64,000 bases of DNA, taken from Hygrocybe punicea (taxonomy: Eukaryota; Basidiomycota; Agaricomycetes; Agaricales; Hygrophoraceae). Both the position numbers and the translations under genes were made by a program. The notes beneath the pieces are model-generated. The model saw only the letters and a list, made by a program, of their open reading frames with translations, searched no databases and was not told the origin of the DNA. Where the stretch lies: assembly GCA_963556145.1 (NCBI GenBank), contig OY744463.1:930001-994000 (forward strand), read 5' to 3'. Shown in pieces: positions 10,697 to 21,830 of the stretch (position 1 is the first letter of the stretch; the number at the start of each line of letters is the position of its first letter).

Positions 10697-12525
10697 TTAA
10701 AAGGCAATCTTGTTTGCATGATGATCAGCAAACTTGTTGACGTAGTATGATCGAAAGGCTCCCAGTGAATTTGAAAAGGTGATATGACGAGGAAGGAACT
10801 CCTCCCCAAACACCGGAACAAGCAGGGCTCCTCGCAGAATGCATTCAGTATGAAAGACAGCTTGAACTGGTGTCCCATTGTGATCCAGGTCCGGCTCAAC
10901 AATCCACATCCCAGTATCTTCACAAGGGGCATCACCAATTGTAGAAAACCACTGCACTAATGCACATGGGTATTGCTTCGCTTCGTGAGTGAACCTAAAG
11001 AAGAATCAGACACGGGCAACATGCAAGCTACACATTCCTTCCAGGTCTGAGTCCTTCGTGATGAAAATACAGTCATTCCGCGGCGCACCACCATACCAAG
11101 ATGCCGTTGCCCGAATCCTCTCACAATACATGCCCCCAATCCCAGATGGGTCACTGGGCGCATAGAACTTAGCAACTGCTGATGGGACAACATAAATGTG
11201 GCTTCGAATGAGGGGACATTGGTCAAGGTCCACTTCTGCTCCAGGTAAGATAGCATCCGGGTGCAGTTGATCATAAAGGAATCGGCGCATGAGCTTGGGG
11301 AGCCCTGGAAGGTCAAGTTGTTCTATGAGAGAATGCAGCTGACGAGGATACTGAGATTTGGGTGCTGCCAACGAAGTAATTAGTTACCGAAATTTGCCTT
11401 CAGCCAGGAGATTACACACCCGAACGAATTGCCAAAGTAACTTCTGCAGAAACATGGGGACCCAGAACAGCACCCGCATCAGCACCATTTAGTTGAATGT
11501 CCAGCGGGACCGGTGTAACCTCAGTTGGATCTGGAGGACGACCACGGATGTCAATGCCAAGCATCCCTCGTTCCATAAAATCAACACGAGATGCGGCCAA
11601 TTTATCAAGCCGCTGATTGGTAAGGAGCATTTGCCCGAGTGCTTTGTGATGACTTGAATGGCGCCAAGGTTCCTTGATGGCTTTTATGTGTTTAGATTCT
11701 GTTATCGATGAGCAAAGTCCATTGAGTGAGCCGAACTGCTCAATAACCCATCAATAGTGAACCAAAGAATGCTGCCTTGGCAATGAAATGCCATCTGGGC
11801 AGACACCCTCAACCTCAAAGATCACTCGATCATGATGAAATCGGGCGAGGGCATCATCCATGGCTGCTAAGCTTGCTTCTGTATGGACAGAACGGCGAAC
11901 AAGGTAGCAGAAATCTAGAAATGCCGCTATTGCCCAAACCATTTGGGCAGGTACATGGCTGGCAATTGCAGGGAGATATACCTGAAAAGGAACATTAGCA
12001 TAAATGGCTCATTGTTAGACATTGTGCAGATACCTTCATAAGGGCCTTGGAATCGTCTCCAGTCCATTGTGCAAAGCCTCGGCCCTCTGGGAAATGCCGT
12101 AAGCCAGAAAACAGTGGCACAGCAGCAATCCTGAGTCAAAAATGGGACATTAGCGGCGAAAAAATAAAATAAATGGAAAATGTACTGGCGATCAATGTCA
12201 GCCAAGATTCTAGCTGCGCCAGCTGCACCATGTTTGATTTCTAGATACTCATTGACCCAGGTGACCAAATGGTCCTTAAATGTGCCCTTAATGACCTGGT
12301 GGAGAAGATCAGACATAATAAGTTCATGTATGTCGGCACGAGGGAAGGATGCTGTGAAGGGCTGGCAATAAATTTGAGTTAGCATGCCATCGAGGTCAAG
12401 ATAAAAAGGTGAATGCATACCGTAATGTCACCAACTACACCAAACTCCTTCCACAGCACTCGGAGATTAAATTCCTCAATAAGCACGGCTGAGTAATCTT
12501 GGGTGCGATGGAGGCCTTCGCCGTC
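10697..12525 (-). pseudogene. 3' part of a Plavaka-type transposase gene
   Basis: The minus-strand exons read in the order of basidiomycete Plavaka-type (CACTA/CMC-related) transposases: VLWKEFGVVGDIT, then FPRADIHELI, LLHQVIKGTFKDHLVTW, FLDFCYLVRR, GISLPRQHSLVHY, SSITESKHIKAIKEPWR, MLLTNQRLDKLAASRVDF, and finally PCALVQWFSTIGD and YVNKFADHHANKIAF before the stop at 10697. Short introns with good signals separate them; for example, donor GTATGC at about 12420 leads to a CTAAC branch point and a TTGCCAG acceptor near 12368. Two TGA stops (11753-11751 and 11008-11006) interrupt conserved blocks. The 5' half is missing because a gypsy element abuts the gene at about 12525-12543. Confidence 0.8.
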
Positions 12526-14114
12526 CAGATTCTCCGGTCTGGAGTATTGGGCTTCACACTCGTTCCATGATATTGAACCAAAACGATTCGGGTAACGTTT
12601 TCTGTCGGCGCAGATTTGCATCAGAACGAAGCCGACTCCAAGAACAGATGAATCGACGGCGAGAATGACCTCCCATTCACGCGTGTAATCGATAGCGCGC
12701 AACGCTGGCGATGAGATGACGGCATTTTTGAGGTAGTTGATGGCGGTCTCTTCTTCTTCACCAAATTCGAAGGGTATACCTTTGCGGGTAAGACGGACGA
12801 GGGGTCGGGAGTGGAGCGAGAAGTCCTTGATAAAAATACGCAAGACGCCGCAGATACCGAGAAAGGCACGAACTTCGGTGAGGTTGGTTGGCAGTGGCCA
12901 ATCGTGAATCTTCTGTACTTTGGAGTCGTCGGCTACTCTTCCTTCGTATGTGCATCGGTGGCCAACAACGATGACTGAGGGTCGACACAACTCGAGTTTC
13001 TTGCCATTAAAGGTACCGCCGACATAGCGGAAACGCTGGATGACGCGGTTGACACCTTGGAAGTGCTCCCAAATGAAATGTCGGATTGCCGTGTTCTCGG
13101 GTATGGTCTTGTAGGTACTGTCAGGTTGCTCGTAGCGGGTTGGAGGCCCTTTGACAGGAATATCGTCCATATACGGAACAGCAAGATGAGGGATTTCATC
13201 ACGGAGGATGTATGTGGAGTCACCGTGTAGGATCTGCAGGGAATTTGTGTATCCCATAGTGATTCGCGTAAGTCGAAGCATTCCGAGTGGAGACTGAAAT
13301 GTCATATAGTCCCGAGATGAGGGGTGGACGAGGCGTTGGTCGAAAGAGATGAAGAGGTCGAAAGAAGCATAGCAAGAGTGGCCACCAAAGGCCTCGGCCA
13401 AGTGCTCGGTCATGGGCGGTACGGCAGGATCGCGGATAGTGACGGTGTTAAGTGGCTGTAGATCGTGGACAATTCGAAGGGACTTCCCAACCTTTTTCAA
13501 AATGCAGAACCAGCTGGAGCGGTATGACAAATTCGAGGGTTCATAGGTACCGGCGTTAATTTTGTCTTTGATGATGCCAATGACTTCGTTAAGGATGCCG
13601 GGTGGGATTGGGATATTGCGATGGACCCACGGGTCGTGCAGTATGGTGGGAATGTGGATCGGCGGGAAGTAGTCCATATTGAACTGGCCTTTCTCGGATT
13701 CGTTCCAGGCGAAGGCGGCTTCTTGCGTTTTGATGATATGGTGGTTGAGTTTCTCTTCCTCAGGCCAAAGGAATCCATCTGGGTTCATCGGCATCACGTC
13801 ATGTCGTTCCTGAGTGTAGCAGGTGCCGGGTGTAAAGTCAGGTGGGTGAGTTGGGAGCATGGGTAAATCGGCTAGCAGGTCGCCGGTGATCTCGCGTATG
13901 ATTCGGTATTCGTCGGGGAGAGTGGTAGAAATTAGACGGATACCATCGGCTACCTTCTTATACTTTTTCTTGGTGACGACTCCTTTTAGGTCCCTGGTAG
14001 GGGGGGTGGTATACGAGATATAAGTAGCGTGTTCAGTAGGGGCTTTGTTACAAATATTCGAAGAAGAATTAGGTGACGTGGGAGTGGAGATGGAACAAGA
14101 CGAAGGAAGGGTAT
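12526..14114 (-). pseudogene. Gypsy reverse transcriptase and start of RNase H
   Basis: Domain order: linker (LPDEYRIIREITGD, DLLADLPMLPTHPPDFTPG), reverse transcriptase with primer-grip area (SSWFCILKKVGKSLRIVHDLQPLN), catalytic VPYMDDIPVKGP, the EVRAFLGICGVLRIFIKDFS connection, and RNase H start WEVILAVDSS. The catalytic YMDD box is intact. An 847-codon frame (14922-12379) covers the region, but its N-terminal ~270 codons are MITE sequence full of Ala/Ser/Gln repeats and its last ~48 codons belong to the Plavaka gene, so it is a three-element chimera and not a real protein. Integrase is missing. Confidence 0.85.
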
Positions 14115-14122
14115 CGGTAGTA

Positions 14123-15415
14123 TAGTGTTGCCGAAGTTCAGTTTGGTCCGGTTCCAACCCTTTTTGGCGGAACCGCGAACTGAACTTCGGGTCCGGTTTG
14201 GCGCATGGCCAAACCCGGACCCAGACGGCGTCAAACCGTCTCTTCGCGTTCGGTCTGGGTTCAGACGCGGTCTGAAACCCAGACCGAGGTGGGCTCACCC
14301 CATCTGTTCTCCTCGCGAATGGCAGGCATGTATCAATAGATACAGCGCTGCACTTCGCGAGGTAGATGGGTGCGGGGGAGCCCTCCGGTGTCCCCAAGGG
14401 ATGTGGAGGGACGGGGTCTTGTCCCGTGGTCCCTGCATGGCATTGCCGGCGCTGCTGCTGCCAACCGTTGTCCTCGTTGGGGCGGTGGTATGGTTGTGGT
14501 GGTGTTGCTGCCACGGCTGCTGCTGCTGCTGCTGCTGTCGCCGTTGCTGCTGCTGCTGCTGCTGTTGTCACCGTTGCCGCTGCCGCTGTTGCTGCTGCTG
14601 CTGCTGCTGCTGGCTGTTGCCGTCGTCGTTGCCATGCTGCCGCTGGTGGTGGTGGTGTTGCGGCTGTCCCGTGTCCGTTGGCATTGGATGGCTTGGTGCA
14701 GCAGCAGCAGCAGCTGCTGCTGCCGGCACTGCTGCTGTTGTCCTCTTCGGGTGGTGGTATGGTCGTGGTGGTGTTGCTGCCACGGCTGCTGCTGCTGGTG
14801 TTGCTGCTGTTGCCGGCGTTGCTGCTGTTGCTGGCGTTGCTGCTGCTGTTGCAGGCGCTTCTGCTGCTGCCGGCGCTGCTGATGGCCATTGCCGTCGTCG
14901 TTGATGCCGTTGCCATTGCCACCGCTGGTGGTGGTGGTGGTGGTGGTGTTGCGGCCGTCCCGCGTCCGTTGGCATTGTGTTGGCGCTGGGATCCATGTTG
15001 TGCCGGGTCGTGTGCGTCGCAGTCAAGTTGCCTGTGGCAGATAATATTAGTAAAGTTAAGAAATTTTATGAGACTTACCTGTGTTCATGAACGCGACAAT
15101 GTGTCGCGTTCATTGGCCTTGCGTTGTTGTGGTGTTGGTGAAGAAAACCTACATGTAATGGTCACATGATACTGTTTACCACGAAAAAGTAAGTAAAAGA
15201 AATACGAAAAACAAATGAAATAAATACCTTAAAAATATCCGCGTTCGCGGTTTGGACGCGGTTTGGAGCCGTTCAGGAAATCTGGCAGGCCTCGAAACCC
15301 GGAACTGAACCCGCGGTCCGGTTCAGCACTTGGCTGAACTTAGACTGAACCTAGGGTTCGGTTCGGGGTTTGAACCAGGTTCGGCTAGGTTCGGAACCGA
15401 ACTACGGCAACACTA
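14123..15415. mobile_element. hAT-type non-autonomous transposon (MITE) inserted in gypsy pol
   Basis: The ends are inverted repeats beginning TAGTGTTGCCG at 14123 and ending CGGCAACACTA at 15415. They are flanked by a perfect 8-bp direct duplication CGGTAGTA (14115-14122 and 15416-15423). An 8-bp duplication and this terminal sequence fit the hAT superfamily. The subterminal 250-300 bp on each side are rich in GGTTC/GAACC motifs in inverted orientation. The interior encodes no transposase and holds a long CTG/CAG-type triplet-repeat region. Without it, the gypsy pol reading runs into its continuation on the other side. Confidence 0.92.
14420..14990. repeat. Imperfect CTG/GCC triplet-repeat region inside the MITE
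   Basis: Long runs of GCT, CTG, TGC and GTT-type triplets, interrupted by GGTGGT blocks, keep several frames open on both strands and give artefactual poly-Ala, poly-Leu, poly-Cys, poly-Ser and poly-Gln translations. At least two longer blocks with similar flanks (around 14480-14640 and 14740-14900) suggest internal duplication. This array accounts for the many long overlapping ORFs here; none is a supported gene. Confidence 0.85.
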
Positions 15416-15423
15416 CGGTAGTA

Positions 15424-16261
15424 CGTATCTGATTTTGTACATCAGTCAACAATGAAATGTACTGGGCGGCAGTCTGAGGCTGAGACGAAGAGAAATCTAA
15501 ATCGATAGAAAAACATAAGTCCTCTTCTAGGGGAAACGGCAAAAGGGAAGCATAGTTCGTGGTATAGGTGTGGTCGCTCTCGAGTGGTGGCTTCTCATCT
15601 CCCGGTGCGTCCTTCCCGAGAGGTATCTCCGGGTCCTCGACTTTTAAAAATCCGGCTTTCCGGTGTTGGACCGCTCTCGTCAGTTCTTTTGGTTGTGCTC
15701 GATGGTGGGCAAGGTGACGATGGTGCCGGTGTTTGGATCCGTGATCATGACTTGTTGCTCTCCGTTTTTATAATCCTTCGTAAGGGCCTCAGAAAGCGTG
15801 AAAAATGGGCGGCCGATGAGGATCTCATAGGGGGTGTCGTCGACGACTTGGACTTGTAGGAATAGATCGACGTCGCCAAAAGTGAATTTTAGGTTGGCGA
15901 TCCGGCCAAGGGTGTCGTTGTCGCTTTTATTTGCCGACTGCATCCACATCTTCATATTTTGGAGGCCGTAACCGAGTTTTTCCCAGATGTCACGTTGCAT
16001 GCCGATGATCATAGAGCCATTGTCGAGGATGCACTCGAATATGAACTTGCCGTTGATGAGCGGGTAGACCACACGAAGAGGGACTGAGTCCCGGCCAACG
16101 ACGAGCGGGACGTTTTCCTGACAATGTTGGCAGGCGCGGGTAGGGATTTCGGGTGCGTGAAAATGGAAGACCTCAACGTTGTTACTCTCAGCAGTGACCT
16201 TTTTCAAAGTAGTGAGGTCCTTCATGTGACGGCGGGCATTGGACGACATGGCCAAAAGTTC
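15424..16261 (-). pseudogene. Gypsy protease region
   Basis: A retroviral-type aspartic protease: catalytic motif ILDNGSMIIG (the DNG variant of D-[ST]-G) and the distal ILIGRPFF block. It is in the same frame as Gag and separated from it by a single TGA (16264-16262), in the conserved context ISQ-stop-ELL; the frame then ends in TGA at 15682-15680. Beyond that, the conserved linker continues in another frame up to the MITE target site at 15424. The original protein was therefore probably one Gag-Pol polyprotein, now split by point mutations. Confidence 0.8.
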
Positions 16262-18073
16262 TCATTGCGAAATGCAGACTTGAGAATCGAGCGCACGGTT
16301 GATGACAGATTTGGCGATACTGGGATCTTCGATGGGGGCCTGGTAGCGGTATTGGGGGTGCGACGCGGGAAGGTTCTGGGGAGTGTGCAGCATGAAGGCG
16401 GTCGGCTCGGTCGGCCGTGTATTTGAAGGTGGAACGATGGTGATCGGGTGCTCGTTGACAGGTCTGGTAGACGTTTTCTCGGCCGGTTTCGTGACGGGTA
16501 TGGATGTAGAGGCAGCGGGCAGGTTAGGGTACGACTCTCTGGACTTTCCTTTCGCTTTAGAGGGGATCTCTATGCCGTCAAATCTAACCCATTTACGAAG
16601 CCGCTGCACTTCAGCTTCCAGAACCTTGATTTGTTCATTGTCATCGTCGATGTCGGACATCGTGGACTGAAAGATGTCGGCGTACTCGGTGGTGACCTCA
16701 GGTTCGTAAGTGGGTACTTCGACAGCAGAGACAAAATTAGTTTTGACATGAGGTGGCGGGTTGTGTTGGAATGGTTCTGTGGGGTTGCGGGCAGGGGGAG
16801 TGCGGTTGCCGGGGTTCTGTGCGTGCCACGTGTCGAAGCGATCCTTCATATTTTTGCCGACGATAGCCTTTGGAAGATACATTCCATTAGGCAACACGAT
16901 GCGGCCGTGCTCGTTCTTGCAGCATATTCCGTCTCGAGTGTACTGTTCGCAGATGGGACAATCGCGTATACGATGGAACGGGTCGTCGCAAAAGAGGCAG
17001 TTGAAATTGGTGAAACCCTGTCCCGTGGTGGTCGGCTCAGCCCTATTTGCACAAGGCTTTGGAGGGTTGTTACGTTCGGTAAGGGCTTGCATGAGGACAG
17101 CGAGTTGTTGCGAAACGAGACGAAAGAGGTCGGATACGTTAGGTTCGACCGGTTCCGCTTTAGGAATGACCGGGTCATAGCGAGTGGGTGGCGGGTAGCG
17201 GGTGGCGGGTTCTATTGGAGTCGAGTACCGGATGGCGGCAGGCGACGTTGACAATAGACGAGAGATGGTGGATGGTTCGGCTGCGGTTCCAGCCAGCAGG
17301 AAGTGGGCGCAGTTGTGGAAGTCCTGGAAGTCGTAAGGGTCGCTATGGAAATGGTTCGGCTTTTGGTACTGCAGATGGGTTTTGATGTCCTTTTTAAGCT
17401 CGGCATGGAAGCTGTTTTCGTACATGATGTTGCGTTCTCGAGGAGAGATTCGACCCTTGTCTAAGAGGAATCCTGAGATCCGGATGAATTCGCGGTAATA
17501 TTCGCCAAGTTCGGCGCGGGTACGGATACCGTAAGTGGTTTGGGTGTGCGTAAGACGGTCGAGATCCACCATAGTGTACCGGTGATCGTCTTCCGTGCCT
17601 GGGTAAAGCACAAGTACGCTCCTTTTGAACGCGGCATAATCGACACCGGTCGCGCTAGGTAAACTCGCCCAAAGCTCGTAGTCGCTAAGCGACGCATAGT
17701 GCAGACTATGCTTGATGCATCCTGCATCATCGAGAGCAGCATTGGCAGCAAGTATCTCGACTTCTTCGAAGAAGCGGTTTAAATTCAGGGGGTTCCCGTC
17801 GAAGGTCAGGGCCGTGGAGTGACCGCGAGCGGGCATCTGTCGAGGAGTAACATGGGGAACGGTAGTGGTCGAGGATCCAGCAGTCGAAGTCATTGTGGGT
17901 GGAAGGAGCTGAGATGTCGATGAAGCGGTTGTTGGGTGTACGATGAGTGGGTTGGGTAACGTGGACAATGACGGCGTAGGCGAAGACGAAGATGGGGACG
18001 ATGATGGCGTAGGCGATGACGATGATGGGGACGATGACGATGATGGATTTTTCGATGTCGAGAGCGAAGACAT
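16262..18073 (-). pseudogene. Gypsy Gag, 603 codons
   Basis: A Ser/Pro/Thr-rich N-terminus (to about residue 75) is followed by a retrotransposon capsid-type helical domain. Typical stretches are ALTFDGNPLNLNRFFEEVE, SDYELWASLP, FKRSVLVLYPG, IRTRAELGEYYREF and HSDPYDFQDFHNCAHFLLAG. A nucleocapsid-like segment reads CLFCDDPFHRIRDCPIC. The C-terminal quarter is linker and ends SQVCISQ at a TGA in a motif that is normally read through to protease in this family. This frame itself is open for 603 codons, but the element lacks integrase and its other LTR, so it is annotated as part of a dead copy. The upstream Met at about 17837 (MPARGHST) could equally be the real start. Confidence 0.85.
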
Positions 18074-18412
18074 GGTCGGGGGTTCTAACGAGGTCGAAGT
18101 CGGGGACGTAGGCGATGCGGGTGTTGAAATGAGATCGGATGAGTCGGGTGTTATCGTAATAATTGGTATATCGACTGATTCGAGACTGTCGGATGAAAGA
18201 TATAGGGGGGTGTTTGACCCTGAGACGAGCAGGAGATTGTTATGTTGAGTGAGGTGGTCAGGTACTAGCTGGAAGAAGTCGTCGTCGATTGTCGGGTGAA
18301 GGCGGCTAAAGAGAGTTCTTGTTGAAGAGTTCTTCGAGGAAGATCTCGAAGATGACGATCAGAGGGAGGGATACGGGAAGAGGAAGCTATGGTGGTGCTA
18401 GACTATTCCTTG

Positions 18413-18424
18413 CGGTGGGCTCCA
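18413..18424 (-). other. Primer-binding site of the gypsy element
   Basis: On the minus strand the 12-mer TGGAGCCCACCG lies 2 nt after the LTR end (TACA). The identical 12-mer with the identical 2-nt spacer follows the LTR of a second element at 24458-24469. It begins with TGG, complementary to the CCA end of a tRNA; which tRNA is unknown. Confidence 0.65.
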
Positions 18425-18426
18425 GA

Positions 18427-19219
18427 TGTAAAGGCAAGGTTGGGGTGGCTGTGGAATAAAGATCCTAACCTGTGGTGTCAGCGTAGAAGTGACTAGGAAT
18501 AGTCTAACAAGCTTCAGTAAGATGATAGGATATAAATGGTAAGAAGCCGCCGAGTAAACTACTGAAATCTATCGAGACCGGTCGAAGCCGACGAAGCCGA
18601 CAATGTCGGGTACGGTGGGTCGGGTGTTGGGTGATGAGGGACATAGAGATAAAGGCGGTAGAACGATGGGGAGAGCGTCGAGGAATCCGACGAGTAATGT
18701 GTGCGATGGATTTTACTGAGAGACTAATTCTCAGAGAGAGGAAATGGGGGAACTGGTTTCTTATTATGAGACGGCGCTTGGGCACCGTTTTTATACTACA
18801 AATTTCTGTACCTAGATTCGGACGAGAGTCCTCGGCTGATGAGAGAAAACAAAGGAGAATAAAAATGGACAAGTAGGAAGAGGGTTGCGAGGTGACCATG
18901 ACAGGGAAAATGGGTGGAAGATATAAAAAACCATAAAAGATGTAATATACTTTACTATATCTCCATAAGGGAGATGCTAGGCGCGAATAAGGCAAGTCCG
19001 ATGTCGGGATCCCAGTCCAATGAGATCTATCTTTGATATTTGAAGTTCCGTGAGTTTAGGAGATGGACCGACCAGGTACGTGAGCGGCTGTGCTAGTCGG
19101 TATGCATCGGGTTGCGTCGGGTTGCGTCGGGTTCGAGCGTAGATTGCTAGAGACGTCGGGTTCAAGCGGATTCACGAGATATCGATGTTACGGCCTCAGA
19201 GGGTCGATGACCCTCTACA
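18427..19219 (-). repeat. 5' LTR of the gypsy element (about 793 bp)
   Basis: Inferred LTR running from TGTAAAGG at 18427 to CTCTACA at 19219 (plus-strand coordinates), with TGTA...TACA termini and the primer-binding site at its inner edge. It contains a short tandem GCGTCGGGTT repeat near 19105-19135. The partner LTR is lost, so the outer edge at 19219 is inferred from the TACA end and from the point where integrase-coding sequence of another element resumes. Confidence 0.55.
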
Positions 19220-19587
19220 ACGCAAAAGTCCTTAGTCGGGCCCCAAGAGAAGTCACCTTTAAAACCAGCCAACTTGTTCAGGTATACCGCAGCGATCTGA
19301 TCAATGTTTTTGCTAGTGAACGCAAACTCGTGCCATTTTGGTCTCCCCCTCACCGCATCGTGACATGCATCCGCAACTCATATACCTTAGAAACCCTCGA
19401 TGGTACCTCCCTTAGCGGCAGCTTCAACGCCAGACGACTCAGGCTATTTGAGCCCAAAGATGGCACAAGGATGGCACAGGATGAAGTCACGAGGCTGGCA
19501 TGGACGGCCCACGGAGGGGACGAGGAGCTGATGGAGTTGGAGACTGGTGACGCTGCGGACCTTCTGTCAAACGACTCCGCAGGGTGA
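19220..19587 (+). pseudogene. C-terminal end of a second gypsy (Tf-like) integrase
   Basis: A plus-strand reading from about 19220 to the stop at 19587 gives FKTSQLVQVYRSDLINVF, ERKLVPFWSPPHRIVT and NSYTLETLDGTSLSGSFN followed by ARRLRLFEP, the barrel-like C-terminal domain of Ty3/gypsy integrases. The open frame nominally begins at 19090, but its first ~43 codons lie in the LTR of the neighbouring gypsy element. It is followed by a polypurine tract (agaaggggggg, 19631-19641) and an LTR start. The minus-strand gypsy seems to have inserted into it or recombined with it, and the rest of this element is gone. Confidence 0.75.
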
Positions 19588-19645
19588 CCGTGGAGCCTTG
19601 CTTTGCTGGTAGCAACAAGGGCATCGCTAAAGAAGGGGGGGCACT

Positions 19646-19800
19646 TGTAGTAGATGTGCCTGGGCAGTCACGTGATTAGGATTCCCACGGTTCAGTTCCT
19701 TTAGTAGCACAGACCTCGTGTTGTAGCAATTATCATCACTACCATCACTCGATTTCCTTTGAGTCCTTGAGCAGCCTCCATCCCTCCACAACGGCGGGCA
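19646..19800 (+). repeat. LTR fragment of the Tf-like element
   Basis: It starts TGTAGTAG right after the polypurine tract and shares the CAGTCACGTGA...TTCCCACGGTT block with the LTRs at 9.8 and 47.3/49.1 kb. The right edge near 19800 is a guess from the 150-bp length of the related LTRs. Confidence 0.5.
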
Positions 19801-20789
19801 TGAACACGATGTCCACGAATACGATGCAGTGGCATCTTTCAAATCTGCAGCCAAATATTGTGGTGGTGCGTCATCCATTATGGTAGAGATATTGAGCTCA
19901 GCCTGGGGTTGGACGAAAATCTCAATGATTTCATATCATTGCAAGTTGGAGATGACAGCTCCCCATGCCATCTCTGCAATACAAATGGGACATTTGTCAC
20001 CCCGTACAAAGGCCAATATAGAGAATGTGATTCTCTGTCGCTTGATATGGCTAAGCTCATCGGGGAACACTTGCTGTGCAAAGTCAAGTGCTTGCTAATA
20101 TTGTAAATATAAAGGAGATCCAGAAAGGCAAAAAGTGGTTGTTCAAACCTCATAGGTTTTGGCTGGGGTGACATAGGCTATTTTCTCGCTGAGTCGGTAT
20201 GCGAGAACATCTGGTGGTGTAGTCTGCATAGTGGTAGTAGGGCGAGAAGGGGTTTGTGTTGAATTGGTTTTGCCAAGCATCCATTTTATACACGACTGAC
20301 TCTTCATGACACAATGATAGGCCTGGGACATAGCTTGCTCAATTTGAACAGTTACCTTGCTTGCAAGGTTATTGAGTTGTAAGCCAGAATTTCGTGAACC
20401 TGGGTTTGCTCGATTTGTCCGTCCTCACCCGATGGGCCAACCCATTTTGGCGTTTACCTCTCAGGTGCTTTACTTGTTGTACACATACACATTGTGGGAC
20501 AAACTAGATTTTAACAAACACAAGAATTGTATGACCAAATCAGAATTTATTGCAAGATTTTTGTGTATTGCACTGACTTCTCATACACTAGTACCTGTAG
20601 GTGTGTCATTAGCTTATGCCAGACTATCTAGGAATGGTGGTGCTCTCAGTGGGTGTCAAATTTTGTATATATGTACACATTATCTAGCCACATTAAGCAA
20701 GGTTTTTGCCAACTAAGTTGGCACTTCCTCTAGTTTTGAATTTCTAAATTAGGCGAACGGGTTGTTCCTACCCATGTACTGACCAAAGT
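19801..20789. other. No recognisable gene
   Basis: Short frames on both strands only. None shows a domain or a convincing exon-intron pattern. Confidence 0.45.
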
Positions 20790-21830
20790 TTAGTCTAACC
20801 TTGGAGCTGACCACACATCCACAGCATCCCTCAATGCAGCTATTTTACCTAAGAGAAACTTCATGTTGTTCAGTTCCTGGATAGTGAGGAAACAGAGAAC
20901 ACAGGCATGTATGAACATATTCTCTTGAAGCTTCTCCAAGATTGTTGGACCAAGATCATGATTTGCACAGAACTCCGTAATCGACATGTCTCTTCCAGGT
21001 ACACAGGATGGGTGCAAAAGCATGAGAATGTCATGTGCAGGAGCAGTTGCAGTTGTGACTGGACAGGCATGTGGGCAGAAAATTGACAAGTTCATTGCCG
21101 AAGGTAAAGTTGATTGTGGGGTTATTGGCAGACATGTTCTGCTTCTTCAGATGATGCTGTAGGACAGGGGAGAGTGGAACCTGGCCTTCATTGAAGAGTC
21201 TATGATTGGGCGGTTTCTCAATGGTCACCGACTCTTTGCCTTTCATCTTCACTTGTACAATGCATCAGGCATGTAGAAAAGTACCTTACCATAGCCGAAG
21301 CCCAACAATCCAAATGAGCATGGTTAAGGGGTAAATGGACCCCTGGATCTGGATTGATGTAGCAGAAGATGCCGACACAGGATGGTTGGCATTTGTCACA
21401 TTTCCAGTGCTCTTGCAGCAACAAAATGTTCTTCTGCTTAATTACATTCCCAGGAAGCATTGTGGGATCTTTGGCAGTCTATTTTTCATCAGACTCCAAG
21501 TCAGAGCAGCACAGGAAACTGCATGTATGTGGTCATACCTTCTTCTTACTACTCTTTCCTTCTGCTCCCTTTTCTGTCTCTTGTACATTTGGCACATTCT
21601 GTTTGTTTCAGAACTCTTCTCCACTACAGTTAGGTTGATGATCAGGTCTGTTGACTTGAGACTGCATGCACGCTCCATCATGTACTCATAGTCAGTATTG
21701 TTTGAAAGTGTCAGACCAGGTTTTGGGAGGACATGAGGAACATAGAAGTTCATTTCGTATTGAGAGAAATTGAGAAGCTGGGGCTTGAAGCAGTCGAGAT
21801 CTGCACAAGAAGCTGTGCTTTGTATTGGAA
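20790..21830 (-). CDS. Hypothetical protein with C-terminal SAM-like helical segment
   Basis: Minus-strand blocks in consistent order: an N-terminal strand-rich part (MNFYVPHVLPKPGLTL, then DYEYMMERACSLKSTD and LIINLTVVEKS); a Cys/His block (WKCDKCQPSCVG, INPDPGVHLPLNHAHLDCW); TIEKPPNHRLFNEGQ and LSPVLQHHL; and a C-terminus (ITEFCANHDLGPTILEKLQ, NNMKFLLGKIAALRDAVDVW) ending at 20790. The last part resembles a SAM-like domain. This layout recalls an expanded agaricomycete family of unknown function; I cannot name it. A short intron near 21290-21250 (GTAAGG donor) joins two blocks. Changes of frame between blocks may be introns or decay, so exon limits are not given. Confidence 0.45.

Larger units (their letters stand above)
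12526..19219 (-). mobile_element. Truncated Ty3/gypsy retrotransposon with nested MITE
   Basis: Minus-strand order: LTR (19219-18427), primer-binding site (18424-18413), Gag (18073-16262), protease (16261 downward), reverse transcriptase and RNase H (to about 12526). Integrase and the 3' LTR are absent: the RNase H part ends at about 12526-12543, where Plavaka sequence begins. A 1.29-kb MITE (14123-15415) interrupts pol. The Gag and Pol motifs fit the common agaricomycete gypsy lineage. Confidence 0.85.

Noticed and set aside
14125..15169. Long plus-strand frames rich in Cys, Leu and Val
   Set aside because: Translations of CTG/GCC triplet repeats inside the MITE; several overlapping frames are open at once and none has a domain.
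16262..16264. Programmed stop readthrough between Gag and protease
   Set aside because: The flanking motif is continuous in related single-ORF gypsy elements with Arg at this place, and the same CGA-to-TGA change recurs in other elements, so a mutation is simpler.
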